From JACPDH01 sp041671505 (lineage in GTDB: Bacteria > Acidobacteriota > Thermoanaerobaculia > Gp7-AA8), in NCBI GenBank assembly GCA_041671505.1, contig JBAZBK010000005.1, forward strand, positions 124,001-188,000: a stretch of 64,000 nt of DNA. Reading direction: 5' to 3'. Both the position numbers and the translations under genes were made by a program. Below the pieces are notes generated by a model. The model worked only from the letters and a program-made list of their open reading frames with translations. It did no database searches and had not been told where the DNA came from. Shown in pieces: positions 33,091 through 43,100 of the stretch. Position 1 is the first letter of the stretch. Each line of letters starts with the position of its first letter.

Positions 33091-35142
33091 ATGACGAGAT
33101 CGCCCGGCAAATCGATCCTGCTGAGAGTCGCGTGGGTCGTGGGAACCGCGATCGCCTACGCGCTGCTCGACCGTCTCGCCTCCGGTTTCCAGATCGAGAA
33201 CGGCATCTCGGTCCTCTTTCCTGCGACCGCCGTAGCCATCGTCGCCTGCATGAACTTCGGCGTCTGGGGCGCGCTCGGCGTCGTTCTCGGGACCGCCGTC
33301 GCTCCCTGGGCGAATATCCAGTCGGTGCCGCAGACGCTGATGTTCGGCATGATCAACGCACTCGAAGGCGCGGTTCCGGCGCTCTTCTTCCGCCTTCGCC
33401 CGACACTCTCCCGCGAGCTGCGCGACGTCCGCTCGCTCGGGATGTTCCTCCTCACCGGAACGCTCCTGAACACCGCGCTCAGCTCGGCGCTCGGCACCTC
33501 GCTCCTCGTCGCGAGCGATGCGACGATGCCCTTCGGCAGCCGCTTTCTCGTATGGTGGCTCGCCGACTTCGCCGCCGCGCTGCTGCTGGCCACGCCGCTG
33601 CTCGCCTTCGGCGGCTCGATCCTCCGCCGCTTTGGAAGCGACATGCCCGCCGAAAAGGGGGCTCCCCTCGCGATCACGAACGCTCTCCAGATCACGGCCG
33701 CCATCGTGATCCTCGGCTGGCTCTCCTCCGCCGCGGTGCGCAACGTCGTCGCCACGCGGCTCGAGAGCGCGCGCCTCGCGCAGCAGCAGCACTCCAACGA
33801 TGCGCGACTCCTCCTCGACCGCCTCCATTCGAACTTCCTGCACGCGCAGGGGCTCCTCTCGCGCGAGATCGCCGGCGGCGAGCCCGAACGCACGACGCGC
33901 TTCGGCGAGACGCTGCAGCTTCACCGGGTCCTGATGGCGGAGCTGCACCCGCTGGTCGCCGCCACCACGCCCGCGGTGCTCGACCAGTACACGAGGCTGG
34001 GGCAGAAGGCCGAGGCCTGGTTCAACGCGGCGCGGACAGGGCTCGGTGACGACGCGCCGAGCGCGGAGCTCGAGGCGCAATCAGCTTCGGTCGGGCGCGA
34101 GTTTCTGAACCTCCGCACCTCGATCGAGACCGCGGACGCCCTGCAGTGGCATCGCTTCAGCGCGACGCGCGAGCGGCTCACCTTCTTCGGATTCGCCGTC
34201 GACGCGGTCGTGCTGCTCATCCTGATCGTCGCCTTCGGCACGCTCATCAGCCGCATCTCACGTCCGCTCGAAGAGCTGCACCACTCGATCGAGCTGCTCG
34301 GCAGCGGCGCGCCGCGGCCGCCGTCGTCTGCGCCTAACTCGCCGTTCGTCGAGATCATGACGCTCAACGCGGCGCTCGATCGCGCGGCGACCGAGCTCCG
34401 CGATCGCGAGTTGGAGCTGCAGCAGCAGACGCGCGTGGCCGTCGACGCGTCGCGCCACAAGAGCGAGTTTCTCGCGAAGATGTCGCACGAGCTCAGGACG
34501 CCGCTCAACGCCATCCTCGGATTTTCCGAGCTCATCCGCGACAGCGGCGATTCGATGGACCCGCAGAGGCGGATCCGCTTCGTCGACAACGTCATCCGCA
34601 GCGCGCGACTGCTGCTCGGGATGATCAACGACCTTCTCGACATCGCGCGGCTCGAATCGGGCCGGATTTCTTTCGCGCCCGAGCCGATCGACGTCGCCAT
34701 CGTCGTCCGCAACGCCGCGGCCGCGGTGCAGTCGTCGCTCGTCGAGAAGCAGCAGACGCTTCGGTTCGACCTCCCCGCCGCGGCCGGGGCGTCGATGCTC
34801 GACCGCGAGAAGCTGGAGCAGGTGCTCGTCAAGCTGCTGTCGAACGCGATCAAGTTCAGCCCGCCCGGCGAAGAGATCGTCATCCTCGCGCGGCAGGATG
34901 GCCGCGACACCGAGATCGAAATCTCCGATCGTGGCATCGGCATTCATCCTGACGATCACGAGCGGATCTTCGAGAGTTTCGAACAGGTCTACACGACGGG
35001 CGAGCACTCGCAGGGCACGGGTCTCGGCCTAACGGTCGCGAAACGCTTCGTCGAGGCGCAGGGGGGGACGATTTCGGTGAGAAGCAACCACGGACAGGGT
35101 GCGACGTTCCACATCCGCATCCCCAGGGATGTGAGCGCGTGA
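33091..35142 (+). CDS. MASE1-type membrane sensor histidine kinase
   Basis: A 683-residue kinase. Residues about 5-230 are a MASE1-like integral-membrane sensor with eight or so hydrophobic segments (GISVLFPATAVAIVACMNFGVWGALGV and similar). A periplasmic or helical region is followed by another membrane helix near 375. The HisKA dimerisation helix has the phospho-accepting His466 in KMSHELRTPLNAILG, and the HATPase domain has NAIKFSPPGEEI, ISDRGIGI and GTGLGLTVAK. The ATG at 33091 opens straight into the membrane domain; an upstream open stretch includes repeat sequence and is not counted. It overlaps the M50 protease gene by four bases. Confidence 0.93.
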   Translation: MTRSPGKSILLRVAWVVGTAIAYALLDRLASGFQIENGISVLFPATAVAIVACMNFGVWGALGVVLGTAVAPWANIQSVPQTLMFGMINALEGAVPALFFRLRPTLSRELRDVRSLGMFLLTGTLLNTALSSALGTSLLVASDATMPFGSRFLVWWLADFAAALLLATPLLAFGGSILRRFGSDMPAEKGAPLAITNALQITAAIVILGWLSSAAVRNVVATRLESARLAQQQHSNDARLLLDRLHSNFLHAQGLLSREIAGGEPERTTRFGETLQLHRVLMAELHPLVAATTPAVLDQYTRLGQKAEAWFNAARTGLGDDAPSAELEAQSASVGREFLNLRTSIETADALQWHRFSATRERLTFFGFAVDAVVLLILIVAFGTLISRISRPLEELHHSIELLGSGAPRPPSSAPNSPFVEIMTLNAALDRAATELRDRELELQQQTRVAVDASRHKSEFLAKMSHELRTPLNAILGFSELIRDSGDSMDPQRRIRFVDNVIRSARLLLGMINDLLDIARLESGRISFAPEPIDVAIVVRNAAAAVQSSLVEKQQTLRFDLPAAAGASMLDREKLEQVLVKLLSNAIKFSPPGEEIVILARQDGRDTEIEISDRGIGIHPDDHERIFESFEQVYTTGEHSQGTGLGLTVAKRFVEAQGGTISVRSNHGQGATFHIRIPRDVSA

Positions 35143-35870
35143 CGCAGCAGGAATTCACCCCGCCCACGCCGCGAATGTTTCGCGTGGGGACCATCGCGGG
35201 AACGACGATCGACGTCCGGATCAGCTTTCTCGTCCTCGCGGGCCTCTTCGTCCTCCTCAACCTGGACGGTCAGGTTCCGCTGCAGTTCGCGCTGCTCTGG
35301 ATTCCGGTGCTCTTCGTCAGCGTGCTCGTTCACGAGCTCGCGCACGCCGGGTCGATCGCGGCGTTCGGCTACGGCCCGAGTCGCATCGAGCTCGGAGGCT
35401 GGGGCGGAGAGACGACGAACCGCCGCCGCGCGAAGCCGTGGCAGGAAGTGCTCATCAGCCTCGCCGGCCCGCTCTCCAGCATCGCGCTCGCCCTCCTGCT
35501 CCGGCTGCTGCTGCGCAACCTCCCGATGGATCGCACGAGCGAGCTCGCGATCGAGTTCCTGCAGATGATGATCCTCGCGAACCAGGCCTGGGCGATCTTC
35601 AATCTGATTCCGATCGTGCCGCTCGACGGCGGGCACATCGTGCTTCACGGTCTCCGGCAGGTGATGCGTCCCGCGCTCGCCTTCACGATCGCGACGTGGG
35701 TGTCGATCGTCCTCGGCGTCGCGCTCGGCCTCGCAGCGGCCGTCCTCTGGCATCAGCTCTTCATCACCATCATCGCCGCGAGCCTCGTGATGCAGAACTG
35801 GGCGCATTGGAAACAGTTCCAGCAGATGCGCGCGGAGCACGCGGCGGCCGCGGGCCCGGACCAGGGCTGA
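35139..35870 (+). CDS. Site-2-type M50 metalloprotease
   Basis: A 243-residue intramembrane protease. The zinc motif is LVHELAHAGSIA (HExxH), and the second metal ligand is in IPIVPLDGGHIVLH, the NxxPxxxxDG type motif being NLIPIVPLDGG. Four to five membrane segments are visible. M50 enzymes cut membrane-bound anti-sigma factors or signalling proteins; the substrate is unknown. GTG start, overlapping the histidine kinase stop by four bases, which suggests coupled synthesis and perhaps a common regulatory circuit. Confidence 0.9.
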   Translation: MTQQEFTPPTPRMFRVGTIAGTTIDVRISFLVLAGLFVLLNLDGQVPLQFALLWIPVLFVSVLVHELAHAGSIAAFGYGPSRIELGGWGGETTNRRRAKPWQEVLISLAGPLSSIALALLLRLLLRNLPMDRTSELAIEFLQMMILANQAWAIFNLIPIVPLDGGHIVLHGLRQVMRPALAFTIATWVSIVLGVALGLAAAVLWHQLFITIIAASLVMQNWAHWKQFQQMRAEHAAAAGPDQG

Positions 35871-35952
35871 ACTTACCCCATTTCCGCGAGTCCGCCCGCC
35901 TCCGCTTTCGTGCTAACCTCTCGCCCGAGCCCGGCTCAACGCGCTGCCCTGC

Positions 35953-38889
35953 ATGGCTACGGAAACGACGACCCGTCCGGCACCAGCATCCCTCGATCCG
36001 CGTCAGGAGAGTGCCCTCGACGGGTTGCTCGTCGTCGACGCCGAGGGACGGGTGACGCTGCTCAATCAGCGGCTGCGCGAGATCTTCAGGCTGCCCGTCG
36101 CCTCGCCTCTCCCCGAATCCGAAGACGCGATGCTCGCCGCGCTGCGCCCTCTCGTCGCCGACTGGACGCCGATCCGCGAGCGTCAGGGCGATCCGGGCGC
36201 ATCGGCCGGTAAGGCCGGCGACCTCCAGCTCCAGGACGGCAGGGTCCTCGCGGTGACCGTCAGCCCGATGGACGACGCGCAGCCGTCGGGGCGCGTCTGG
36301 TACTTCCGCGACGTCAGCGAACGCAGGCGTTACGAGCGGCTGCAGTCTGCGCTCTTCCGCATCGCCGAGATCGCGCACTCCGCGCTCGACCTCGCGGAGG
36401 TCTACCGATCGCTGCACCGCGTCGTCGGCGAATTGATGGACGCCACCAACTTCTACATCGCGATCCGCGACGACAAGCGCAAGGGAATCTGGTTCCCCTA
36501 CTACGTCGATGCGCACGACACCCGCCCCGAGGGAGTCGTTCCGATCGAGGGCCTGACTGGCTACATCCTGAAGAAGGGCGACGCGATCCTCGTCGACCGG
36601 CCCGCGTTCGATCGGCTCGTCGAGGCTGGCGAGGTCACGATCATCGGAACGCCTCCCGTCGACTGGATGGCGGCGCCGCTCAAGCGCGACGGAGAGCCGT
36701 ACGGCGTGATCTGCGTGCAGAGCTACGACGAGAGCGTGCGTCATTCGCCGCAGGATCTCGAGATCCTGAAATTCGTCTCGCGGCACATCTCCGCGGCAAT
36801 CGAAGCGCGACGCAAGGAGATCGAGCTCGCCAAGTCGGAAGAAAACTACCGCAACATCTTCAAGCTCGCGCCGGTCGGCATCTACCAGACGTCGCTCGAG
36901 GGGCGGATTCGCACCGCGAACGGCACGCTCGCGCGAATCCTCGGCTACTCCTCCCCCGATGACCTGCTCGGACTGAGCATGGCGTCCGACGTCTATTTCG
37001 ACAGCGCGGAGCGGACGAGACTGATCGAGCAGTACCTCCCGGTCGGCCGCGCGTTCGACTGCGAGGTCGTCTGGAAGCGTCGCGACGGCAGCCCCGTCTG
37101 GGTGCAGCTCAACTCGCACGCCGTGCGCGGGCCGCAGGGCGAGGTGATGCACTTCGAAGGCTTCGTCCACGACATCAGCGGGCGCAAGGAAGCCGAAGAG
37201 ATCATGCGCACGCAGGCCGCGGCGATGGAAGCGTCGATGGACGGCATCGCGATCGTCACGGCCGAAGGGAGGCTCTCCTACGCGAACCGCGCCTTCCTCA
37301 AGCTCTTCGGAGGCGCGTCGGACCGCGACCTGATCGGCTACCACTGGCGCGTGCTCATCGAGAAGCGCGAGATGGCGGCGTTCCTCCGGAGCGTGATCGT
37401 CCCGTTCGAGCGCTCCGGCGAGTGGCGCGGCGAGAGCTCGGCGCGCACGCTCGCGGGGATGCAGTTCCCCGTCGAGATCTCCCTCACCCGCATCGCGGCG
37501 AGACACACCGTCTGCGTCATCCGCGACGTCACGGAGCGCAACTTCGCCGAGGAGCAGATCCGGCACCTCGCCTACCACGACGCGCTCACCGGGCTGCCTA
37601 ACAGGCTCCTCTTCCGCGACCGGCTCGCGGTGGCGATCCCGCAGTGCCAGCGCGCGGGGCGCCGCCTTGCCGTCCTCTTCCTCGATCTCGACCGCTTCAA
37701 GGTCGTGAACGACACCCTCGGGCACAACGCGGGCGACCAACTGCTGCAGGAAGTCGCCGCTCGCCTCAAAGAGTGCGTCAGGGAGAGCGACACCGTGGCG
37801 CGCCTCGGCGGCGACGAGTTCACCCTCCTCATCCCGATGCTCGGAGAGTCGGACGACGCCTCGCGACTCGCGCAGAAGCTGCTCGAGTCGATCCACCAGC
37901 CGTTCGACCTCGACGGACGCGAGCTCTTCACGACGACGAGCATCGGCGTGAGCGTCTTCCCCGAGGACGGCTCGGATGCGGGAACCCTCATACGCAACGC
38001 CGACACGGCGATGTACCAGGCGAAGGAAAAGGGGCGCAACAACTACCAGCTGTTCAACGCCGAGCTCAACAGCCGCTCGCTCGAGAGGCTCGCGATCGAG
38101 AACGACCTCCGGCGGGCGATCACCGGGCACGAGTTCGTGAACTACTACCAGCCGGTCATCGACCTGCGGAACGGGCGCGTCTCGGGCATGGAGGCGCTCG
38201 TCCGCTGGCAGCACCCGCACCTCGGGTTGTTAGGCCCAGGGACCTTCATCCCGATCGCCGAGGGGGCGGGGCTCATGGACGAGGTCGGCGAGATCGTCCT
38301 TCGCGATGCGACGCGCCAGGCGCGCCTCTGGCAGCTGGCGGGATTCAGGGGGCTCCACCTCGCGGTCAATCTTTCCGCGAGGCAATTGCACGACCCCGAC
38401 CTGCCGCGCCGCATCGACGGTATCCTCGAGGAGACGGGGCTCCCGCCGACGAGCCTGACGCTCGAGATCACCGAGAGCAGCGCGATGCAGCATGCGGAGA
38501 CGAGCGTGAGGATTCTCGAGGCGCTCAAGCTGCGGCGGATCGACATCGCGGTGGACGATTTCGGCGTCGGGCACTCGTCGCTCAACTACCTGAAGCGCTT
38601 CCCGGTCGACATCCTCAAGATCGACCAGTCGTTCGTGCACGACATCAGCGAGGACGCCGACACCGCGGCGATCGTGACCGGAATCATCGCGCTCGGTCAC
38701 AAGCTGCGGCTCTCGATCATCGCCGAAGGGGTGGAGACCGTGGAGCAGCGCGACTTCCTGCGGAACCACGACTGCGACATGGTGCAGGGCTTCCTCTACT
38801 CCGTGCCGCTCCCCGCAGACGCGTTCGAAGAATTCCTTCGCGACTCGAACGAGAAGACCGGCCAGTGGTCGCTCCCGCCGCGGGTGTGA
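35953..38889 (+). CDS. PAS-GAF-PAS-PAS-GGDEF-EAL cyclic-di-GMP signalling protein
   Basis: A 978-residue soluble receptor protein. A short PAS (LLVVDAEGRVTLLNQRLREIF) is followed by a GAF domain at about 130-290, two PAS domains at about 295-410 and 420-530, a GGDEF domain with intact RLGGDEFTLL at about 619-623, and an EAL domain with GMEALVRWQHP at about 747-749, EITESSAMQ, VDDFGVGHSSLNYLKRFPVDILKID and GHKLRLSIIAEGVE. Both catalytic signatures are intact, so it may synthesise or degrade c-di-GMP. No membrane segment is present. It is the third gene downstream of the sensor kinase, spaced by 82 bases from the M50 protease. Confidence 0.95.
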   Translation: MATETTTRPAPASLDPRQESALDGLLVVDAEGRVTLLNQRLREIFRLPVASPLPESEDAMLAALRPLVADWTPIRERQGDPGASAGKAGDLQLQDGRVLAVTVSPMDDAQPSGRVWYFRDVSERRRYERLQSALFRIAEIAHSALDLAEVYRSLHRVVGELMDATNFYIAIRDDKRKGIWFPYYVDAHDTRPEGVVPIEGLTGYILKKGDAILVDRPAFDRLVEAGEVTIIGTPPVDWMAAPLKRDGEPYGVICVQSYDESVRHSPQDLEILKFVSRHISAAIEARRKEIELAKSEENYRNIFKLAPVGIYQTSLEGRIRTANGTLARILGYSSPDDLLGLSMASDVYFDSAERTRLIEQYLPVGRAFDCEVVWKRRDGSPVWVQLNSHAVRGPQGEVMHFEGFVHDISGRKEAEEIMRTQAAAMEASMDGIAIVTAEGRLSYANRAFLKLFGGASDRDLIGYHWRVLIEKREMAAFLRSVIVPFERSGEWRGESSARTLAGMQFPVEISLTRIAARHTVCVIRDVTERNFAEEQIRHLAYHDALTGLPNRLLFRDRLAVAIPQCQRAGRRLAVLFLDLDRFKVVNDTLGHNAGDQLLQEVAARLKECVRESDTVARLGGDEFTLLIPMLGESDDASRLAQKLLESIHQPFDLDGRELFTTTSIGVSVFPEDGSDAGTLIRNADTAMYQAKEKGRNNYQLFNAELNSRSLERLAIENDLRRAITGHEFVNYYQPVIDLRNGRVSGMEALVRWQHPHLGLLGPGTFIPIAEGAGLMDEVGEIVLRDATRQARLWQLAGFRGLHLAVNLSARQLHDPDLPRRIDGILEETGLPPTSLTLEITESSAMQHAETSVRILEALKLRRIDIAVDDFGVGHSSLNYLKRFPVDILKIDQSFVHDISEDADTAAIVTGIIALGHKLRLSIIAEGVETVEQRDFLRNHDCDMVQGFLYSVPLPADAFEEFLRDSNEKTGQWSLPPRV

Positions 38890-38898
38890 GGCATCCTC

Positions 38899-38929
38899 GT
38901 CATCCCGAGCGAAGAGAGGAATCTGCAAG
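38899..38929. repeat. Partial copy of the GTCATTCCGAGCGAAG repeat
   Basis: GTCATCCCGAGCGAAGAGAGGAATCTGCAAG resembles the left arm of the element at 60500 but the right arm is missing, so this appears to be a truncated copy in the 237-base gap before the methyltransferase. The rest of that gap shows no gene. Confidence 0.65.
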
Positions 38930-39126
38930 GCGAATCAGGGCGCTCGGATGGACAACCCGCTTCGAGGAACAACGCCCGGCATGTCACACCTGGAACGCGC
39001 GCTCACGCCGGCTTCAGCGCTGCGCACCATGTGCGGTAACCTGTTTCGACTGCGCGCACGCGCAGCAGGCGCTGCGCGCTGAACGCCAGGCATTTTCTCG
39101 ACATCAGCAGGGTCAAAGGGACATCG

Positions 39127-39927
39127 ATGCCATTCTTCAAGGCCCGGACGATACGCGCGACGTCCCTGGTCCATGCCGCTACCGCTGATCCCGTGCTGGC
39201 CGATATGGGTCGGGAACTGCTGCGCCTCGATTCCGGGCTTGGGCTCTTCCGACTGGTTCATCTCGTGGACGCCATCTCCCGTAGCTCGAACCCGCAGCCC
39301 GGATCCATCGTCTCCATCGGCAGCGGTGGCGGGTTGCATGAGACCTTCCTCGCCCGGCTCTTTCCCTCCACCGCGATACTCGGCGTCGATCTTCGCGACC
39401 CATTCGCCGGCGTTACCCTTCCGAATCTCTCGTTTCGTCAGGGCAACATCGTCGATCACGGATTTGCGACCGGTATTCCGAAGGCAGACTTCGTATTCTC
39501 AATCGAATGCCTCGAACATATCGGGGACGACCAGGCATTCGTGAAGTGCATGGCTGCGCTCGTCAAGCCGGGCGGCTCCCTCTATATTCAGGTTCCGTTC
39601 GCCTCGGATGCTGAGCTTGCCGATCCGGCGCTCGTCAAGGCGGAGTTCGAAGCCCACGAACATGTGCGTCCCGGGTATTCCGCGCGCCAGCTTGCCGCCA
39701 TCTGCGATTTCGCTGGCTTCCACGTCGGCCTACTCGAAGGCGCGTTCTGGTTTCCGATGTCGCCAATGCTGTGGTTCGCTGCCGAACGGTTCGGAATCGA
39801 GACCCTGCTTCCACACTGGCCGGAATTCCTCGAACTCGCGCAGCGTGACCTACGCGAAGCAATCCCGGCTCATCGCGGCCAGGCAACCGCGATCAAGGTG
39901 CTCGGCATCAAGCCGCGTCGAGCCTAA
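39127..39927 (+). CDS. SAM-dependent class I methyltransferase
   Basis: A 266-residue soluble protein. SAM motif I is SIVSIGSGGGLHETFLARLF, the acidic ribose-binding residue is in LGVDLRDPF, motif II/III is FSIECLEHIGDDQAFV, and VKPGGSLYIQVPF follows. The C-terminal part (HEHVRPGYSARQLAAICDFAGF) is typical of small-molecule or sugar methyltransferases in cell-surface clusters. Codon use appears somewhat less GC-rich in wobble positions than its neighbours. The substrate is unknown. It stands alone before dnaE. Confidence 0.85.
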   Translation: MPFFKARTIRATSLVHAATADPVLADMGRELLRLDSGLGLFRLVHLVDAISRSSNPQPGSIVSIGSGGGLHETFLARLFPSTAILGVDLRDPFAGVTLPNLSFRQGNIVDHGFATGIPKADFVFSIECLEHIGDDQAFVKCMAALVKPGGSLYIQVPFASDAELADPALVKAEFEAHEHVRPGYSARQLAAICDFAGFHVGLLEGAFWFPMSPMLWFAAERFGIETLLPHWPEFLELAQRDLREAIPAHRGQATAIKVLGIKPRRA

Positions 39928-40004
39928 CGGGTGCATGAGCGCTGCGCCGTGCCGGATCGCTCCAATGCCCCCCTCGGCGGACCCGAATTCGCAGCCAACA
40001 AAAC

Positions 40005-40025
40005 GGGCGACGCATCGCGTCGCCC
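40005..40025. terminator. Hairpin between methyltransferase and dnaE
   Basis: GGGCGACGC-ATC-GCGTCGCCC is a perfect nine-pair stem. On the minus strand it is followed by GTTTTGTTGG, so it can end dnaE transcription about 110 bases past the stop. Confidence 0.6.
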
Positions 40026-40131
40026 CCACAAACACCCGTGCAGCCTTTCCGACTCGCTGCCTGCTATGGCCTCTGGCCCGTCCCTGGTGAGCGCGCTCTC
40101 GCCTCTCGCCCTTCGCCTCTCGCCTACCCCG

Positions 40132-43100
40132 TCAGAATTTGTACCTGACGGCCGCTTTCACGGCACTGAGGTCCCTCTGAATCTTCTCCCCCGGCGCGAC
40201 GCGAAAATGCGTGCTCAGCTTGATGACCAGCGCGCCGTTCGATGCCTCCGGCACCGCGAGCTCGTCCGGCACCTCGGTTAGGCGCACGACGACCGGCACG
40301 GCTCCCGGGTTGCCTTCGATGATCTCGCGGATCCTGACGATCGCCGCCTCCGACGCGTCGCGGTAGGGCATCTCGACGCATATCTCCTTCACCTTCGCGT
40401 CGCGGATGCCGTCGAGCGGCGCGATCTCGAGGCAGTTGAGCTCCGGCGTGATCGCGGCCTCAGCGCCGCTCCGCACGGCAGCCGCGACGACGGCCTCTTC
40501 AGGCCGCCCGCCGTTCTCCCCTGCCGCGGCACCGTTCGCGTCGCCACCCGCCAGGTCGGCTCCCGCCTCGGGGTGTCCGCCGTACTCGTCTTCGAAGTAC
40601 TGCGCCTGCTGCTCCGCGCTCGCGAGCGACGCGCTCTTGCCGCCGGGAACTCCGCCGGTGTCCTTCACGGCGGCGGTGAGAAAGACCGCGACACCGTTCT
40701 CGAGCCAGCGGGCGACCTTGGAGTACATGTCGGCGAAGACCACGACGTCGACGCTGCCGTACTGGTCGTCGAGCACGAACTTCGCCATCAGCTTGCCTTC
40801 GTTAGGCCCCTTCTTGATCTTGTTCTTCTTCAGCTGGCCGACGATCCCGCCGAGGTTCACCGTCTGGTCGACCTTCTGCCAGAGGTTCTCCGTCGACGCG
40901 TTCGCGAAGAGCCGGAGCTCCTCCGAGAACTTGTTGAGCGGATGTCCGCTGATGTAGAAGCCGAGCGTCTCCTTCTCGTAGCCGAGCTTCTCGTCGTCCG
41001 GCCAGTCGGTCCACGCCTTGACCGCCGCCTCGTTCGACTTCGGTTTCTCCATCGCGATCGACGAGACCGGCCCGCCGCCGAAGAGCGAGCCCTGGCCGCG
41101 CTCCTTCTCCTCGCGCGCCTTGAGCGCCTGGTCGGCCGAGCGCTCGATCTCGTCGAAGAGCACCCGTCGCGTCGGGTCGAACGAATCCATCGAGCCCGAC
41201 TTCACCAGCGCCTCGAGCACTTTCTTGTTGCAGGCCCGCAGGTCGATCTTCTCGCAGAAGTTGAGCAGCGACTTGAAGCGCCCCGCCTCGCGCCGCGCGG
41301 CCAGGATCGATTCGATCGCTCCCTCGCCCACTCCCTTGACCGCGCCTAACCCGAAGCGAATGTTGTCGCCGACGACGGTGAACGAGAAGTTCGACTCGTT
41401 CACGTCTGGCGGCAGGAGCTTGATCCCCATCGCCGAGGTCTCGTTGATGAACTTCACGACGCTGTCGGTCTTGTCCATTTCGGACGAGAGGACCGCGGCC
41501 ATGAAGTGCGTCGGATAGTGGACCTTCAGCCACGCGGTCTGGTACGCGAGGAGCGCGTAGGCGACGGAGTGCGACTTGTTGAAGCCGTAGCGGGCGAACG
41601 GCTCGATGTAGTCGAAGATCTCCATCGACTTCTGCCGGTCGTAGCCCTGCTCGAGCGCGCCTGCGACGAACTTCTCGCGCTCCTGCTCCATGATCTCGAC
41701 CTTCTTCTTGCCCATCGCCTTGCGCAGCAGGTCGGCCTGGCCGAGGCTGTAGCCAGCGACCCGCTGGGCGATCTGCATGACCTGTTCCTGGTAGACGATG
41801 ACGCCGTAGGTCTCCTCGAGGACCTCCTTCATCACGGGAACGATGTACTTCGGCTTCTCGCGGCCATGCTTGCGCTTGACGAAGACCTCGACCATGCCGG
41901 CGTCGAGCGCGCCGGGGCGGTAGAGGGCGTTGAGCGCGGCGAGATCCTCGAAACGCGTCGGGCGCGCCTTGCGGAGGAGGTCGACCATGCCGCCCGACTC
42001 GAACTGGAAGACGCCCTTCGTGCGCCCTTCCTGGAAGAGCTTATAGACCTCGGCGTCATCGAAGCCGATCTTGTCGATCTCGACGTCGCTGCCGCCGCAC
42101 GACTTGATCGACTTGATCGCGTCGTCGATGACGGTGAGCGTGCGAAGACCGAGGAAGTCCATCTTCAGCAGGCCCATCTTCTCGACGATGTTCATGTCGT
42201 ACTGCGTGACGATTTCGTCCTTGTTCGTGCGGTAGAGCGGGACGAAGTTGCTCACCGGCTCGGGCGAGATGATGACGCCCGCGGCGTGCACGCCGGCATG
42301 GCGCGCAAGCCCCTCGAGGCGCGAGCCGATCTCGACGATCCGCGCCACTTCCTTGTCGAGCTTGATCGCCTCGGCGAGCACCGGCGACATCTTTGCGGCA
42401 TCCTTGAGCGAGACCGCCTCGGGGCCGCCGGGGATCGCCTTCGCGATCTTGTCCACGAACGCGTAGGACTGCCCTAACACGCGACCGACGTCGCGGACGA
42501 CCGAGCGGGCCGCCATCGTTCCGTAGGTGATGATCTGCGCGACGTTCTCCGCGCCGTACTTCTGTCGGACGTACTCGATCACCTCGCCGCGGCGGCGCAT
42601 GCAGAAGTCGATGTCGATGTCGGGCATCGAGATGCGCTCGGGGTTGAGGAAGCGCTCGAAGAGCAGGTCGAAGTCGAGCGGATCGACGTCGGTGATGCCG
42701 AGAGCCCAGGCGACGACGGAGCCGGCGGCCGAGCCGCGGCCGGGGCCGACTGGGATACCGCGATCCTTCGCCTCGCGGACGAAGTCCCAGACGACGAGGA
42801 AGTAGCCCGGGAAGCCCATCTTGTTGATGATGTCGATCTCGCGGTGGAAGCGTTCGAGATAGGCCTCGAGTGGATGCTTCTTCGTTCCCGCGGCGAACGC
42901 GCCGGCGAGGCGCGCGAGACGCTTGTCGAGCCCGTCGCGCGCGATCTTCTCGAAATACTTCGCCGGGTCGAGCCCGGGAGGCACCGGAAACTTTGGCAGG
43001 TGGTAGCCCTTCGGCTCGATCTTGAGCTCGATCCGGTTGGCGATCTCGAGCGTGTTCGCGATCGCGTCGGGATACGGCGAGAAGATGCGCGACATCTCGT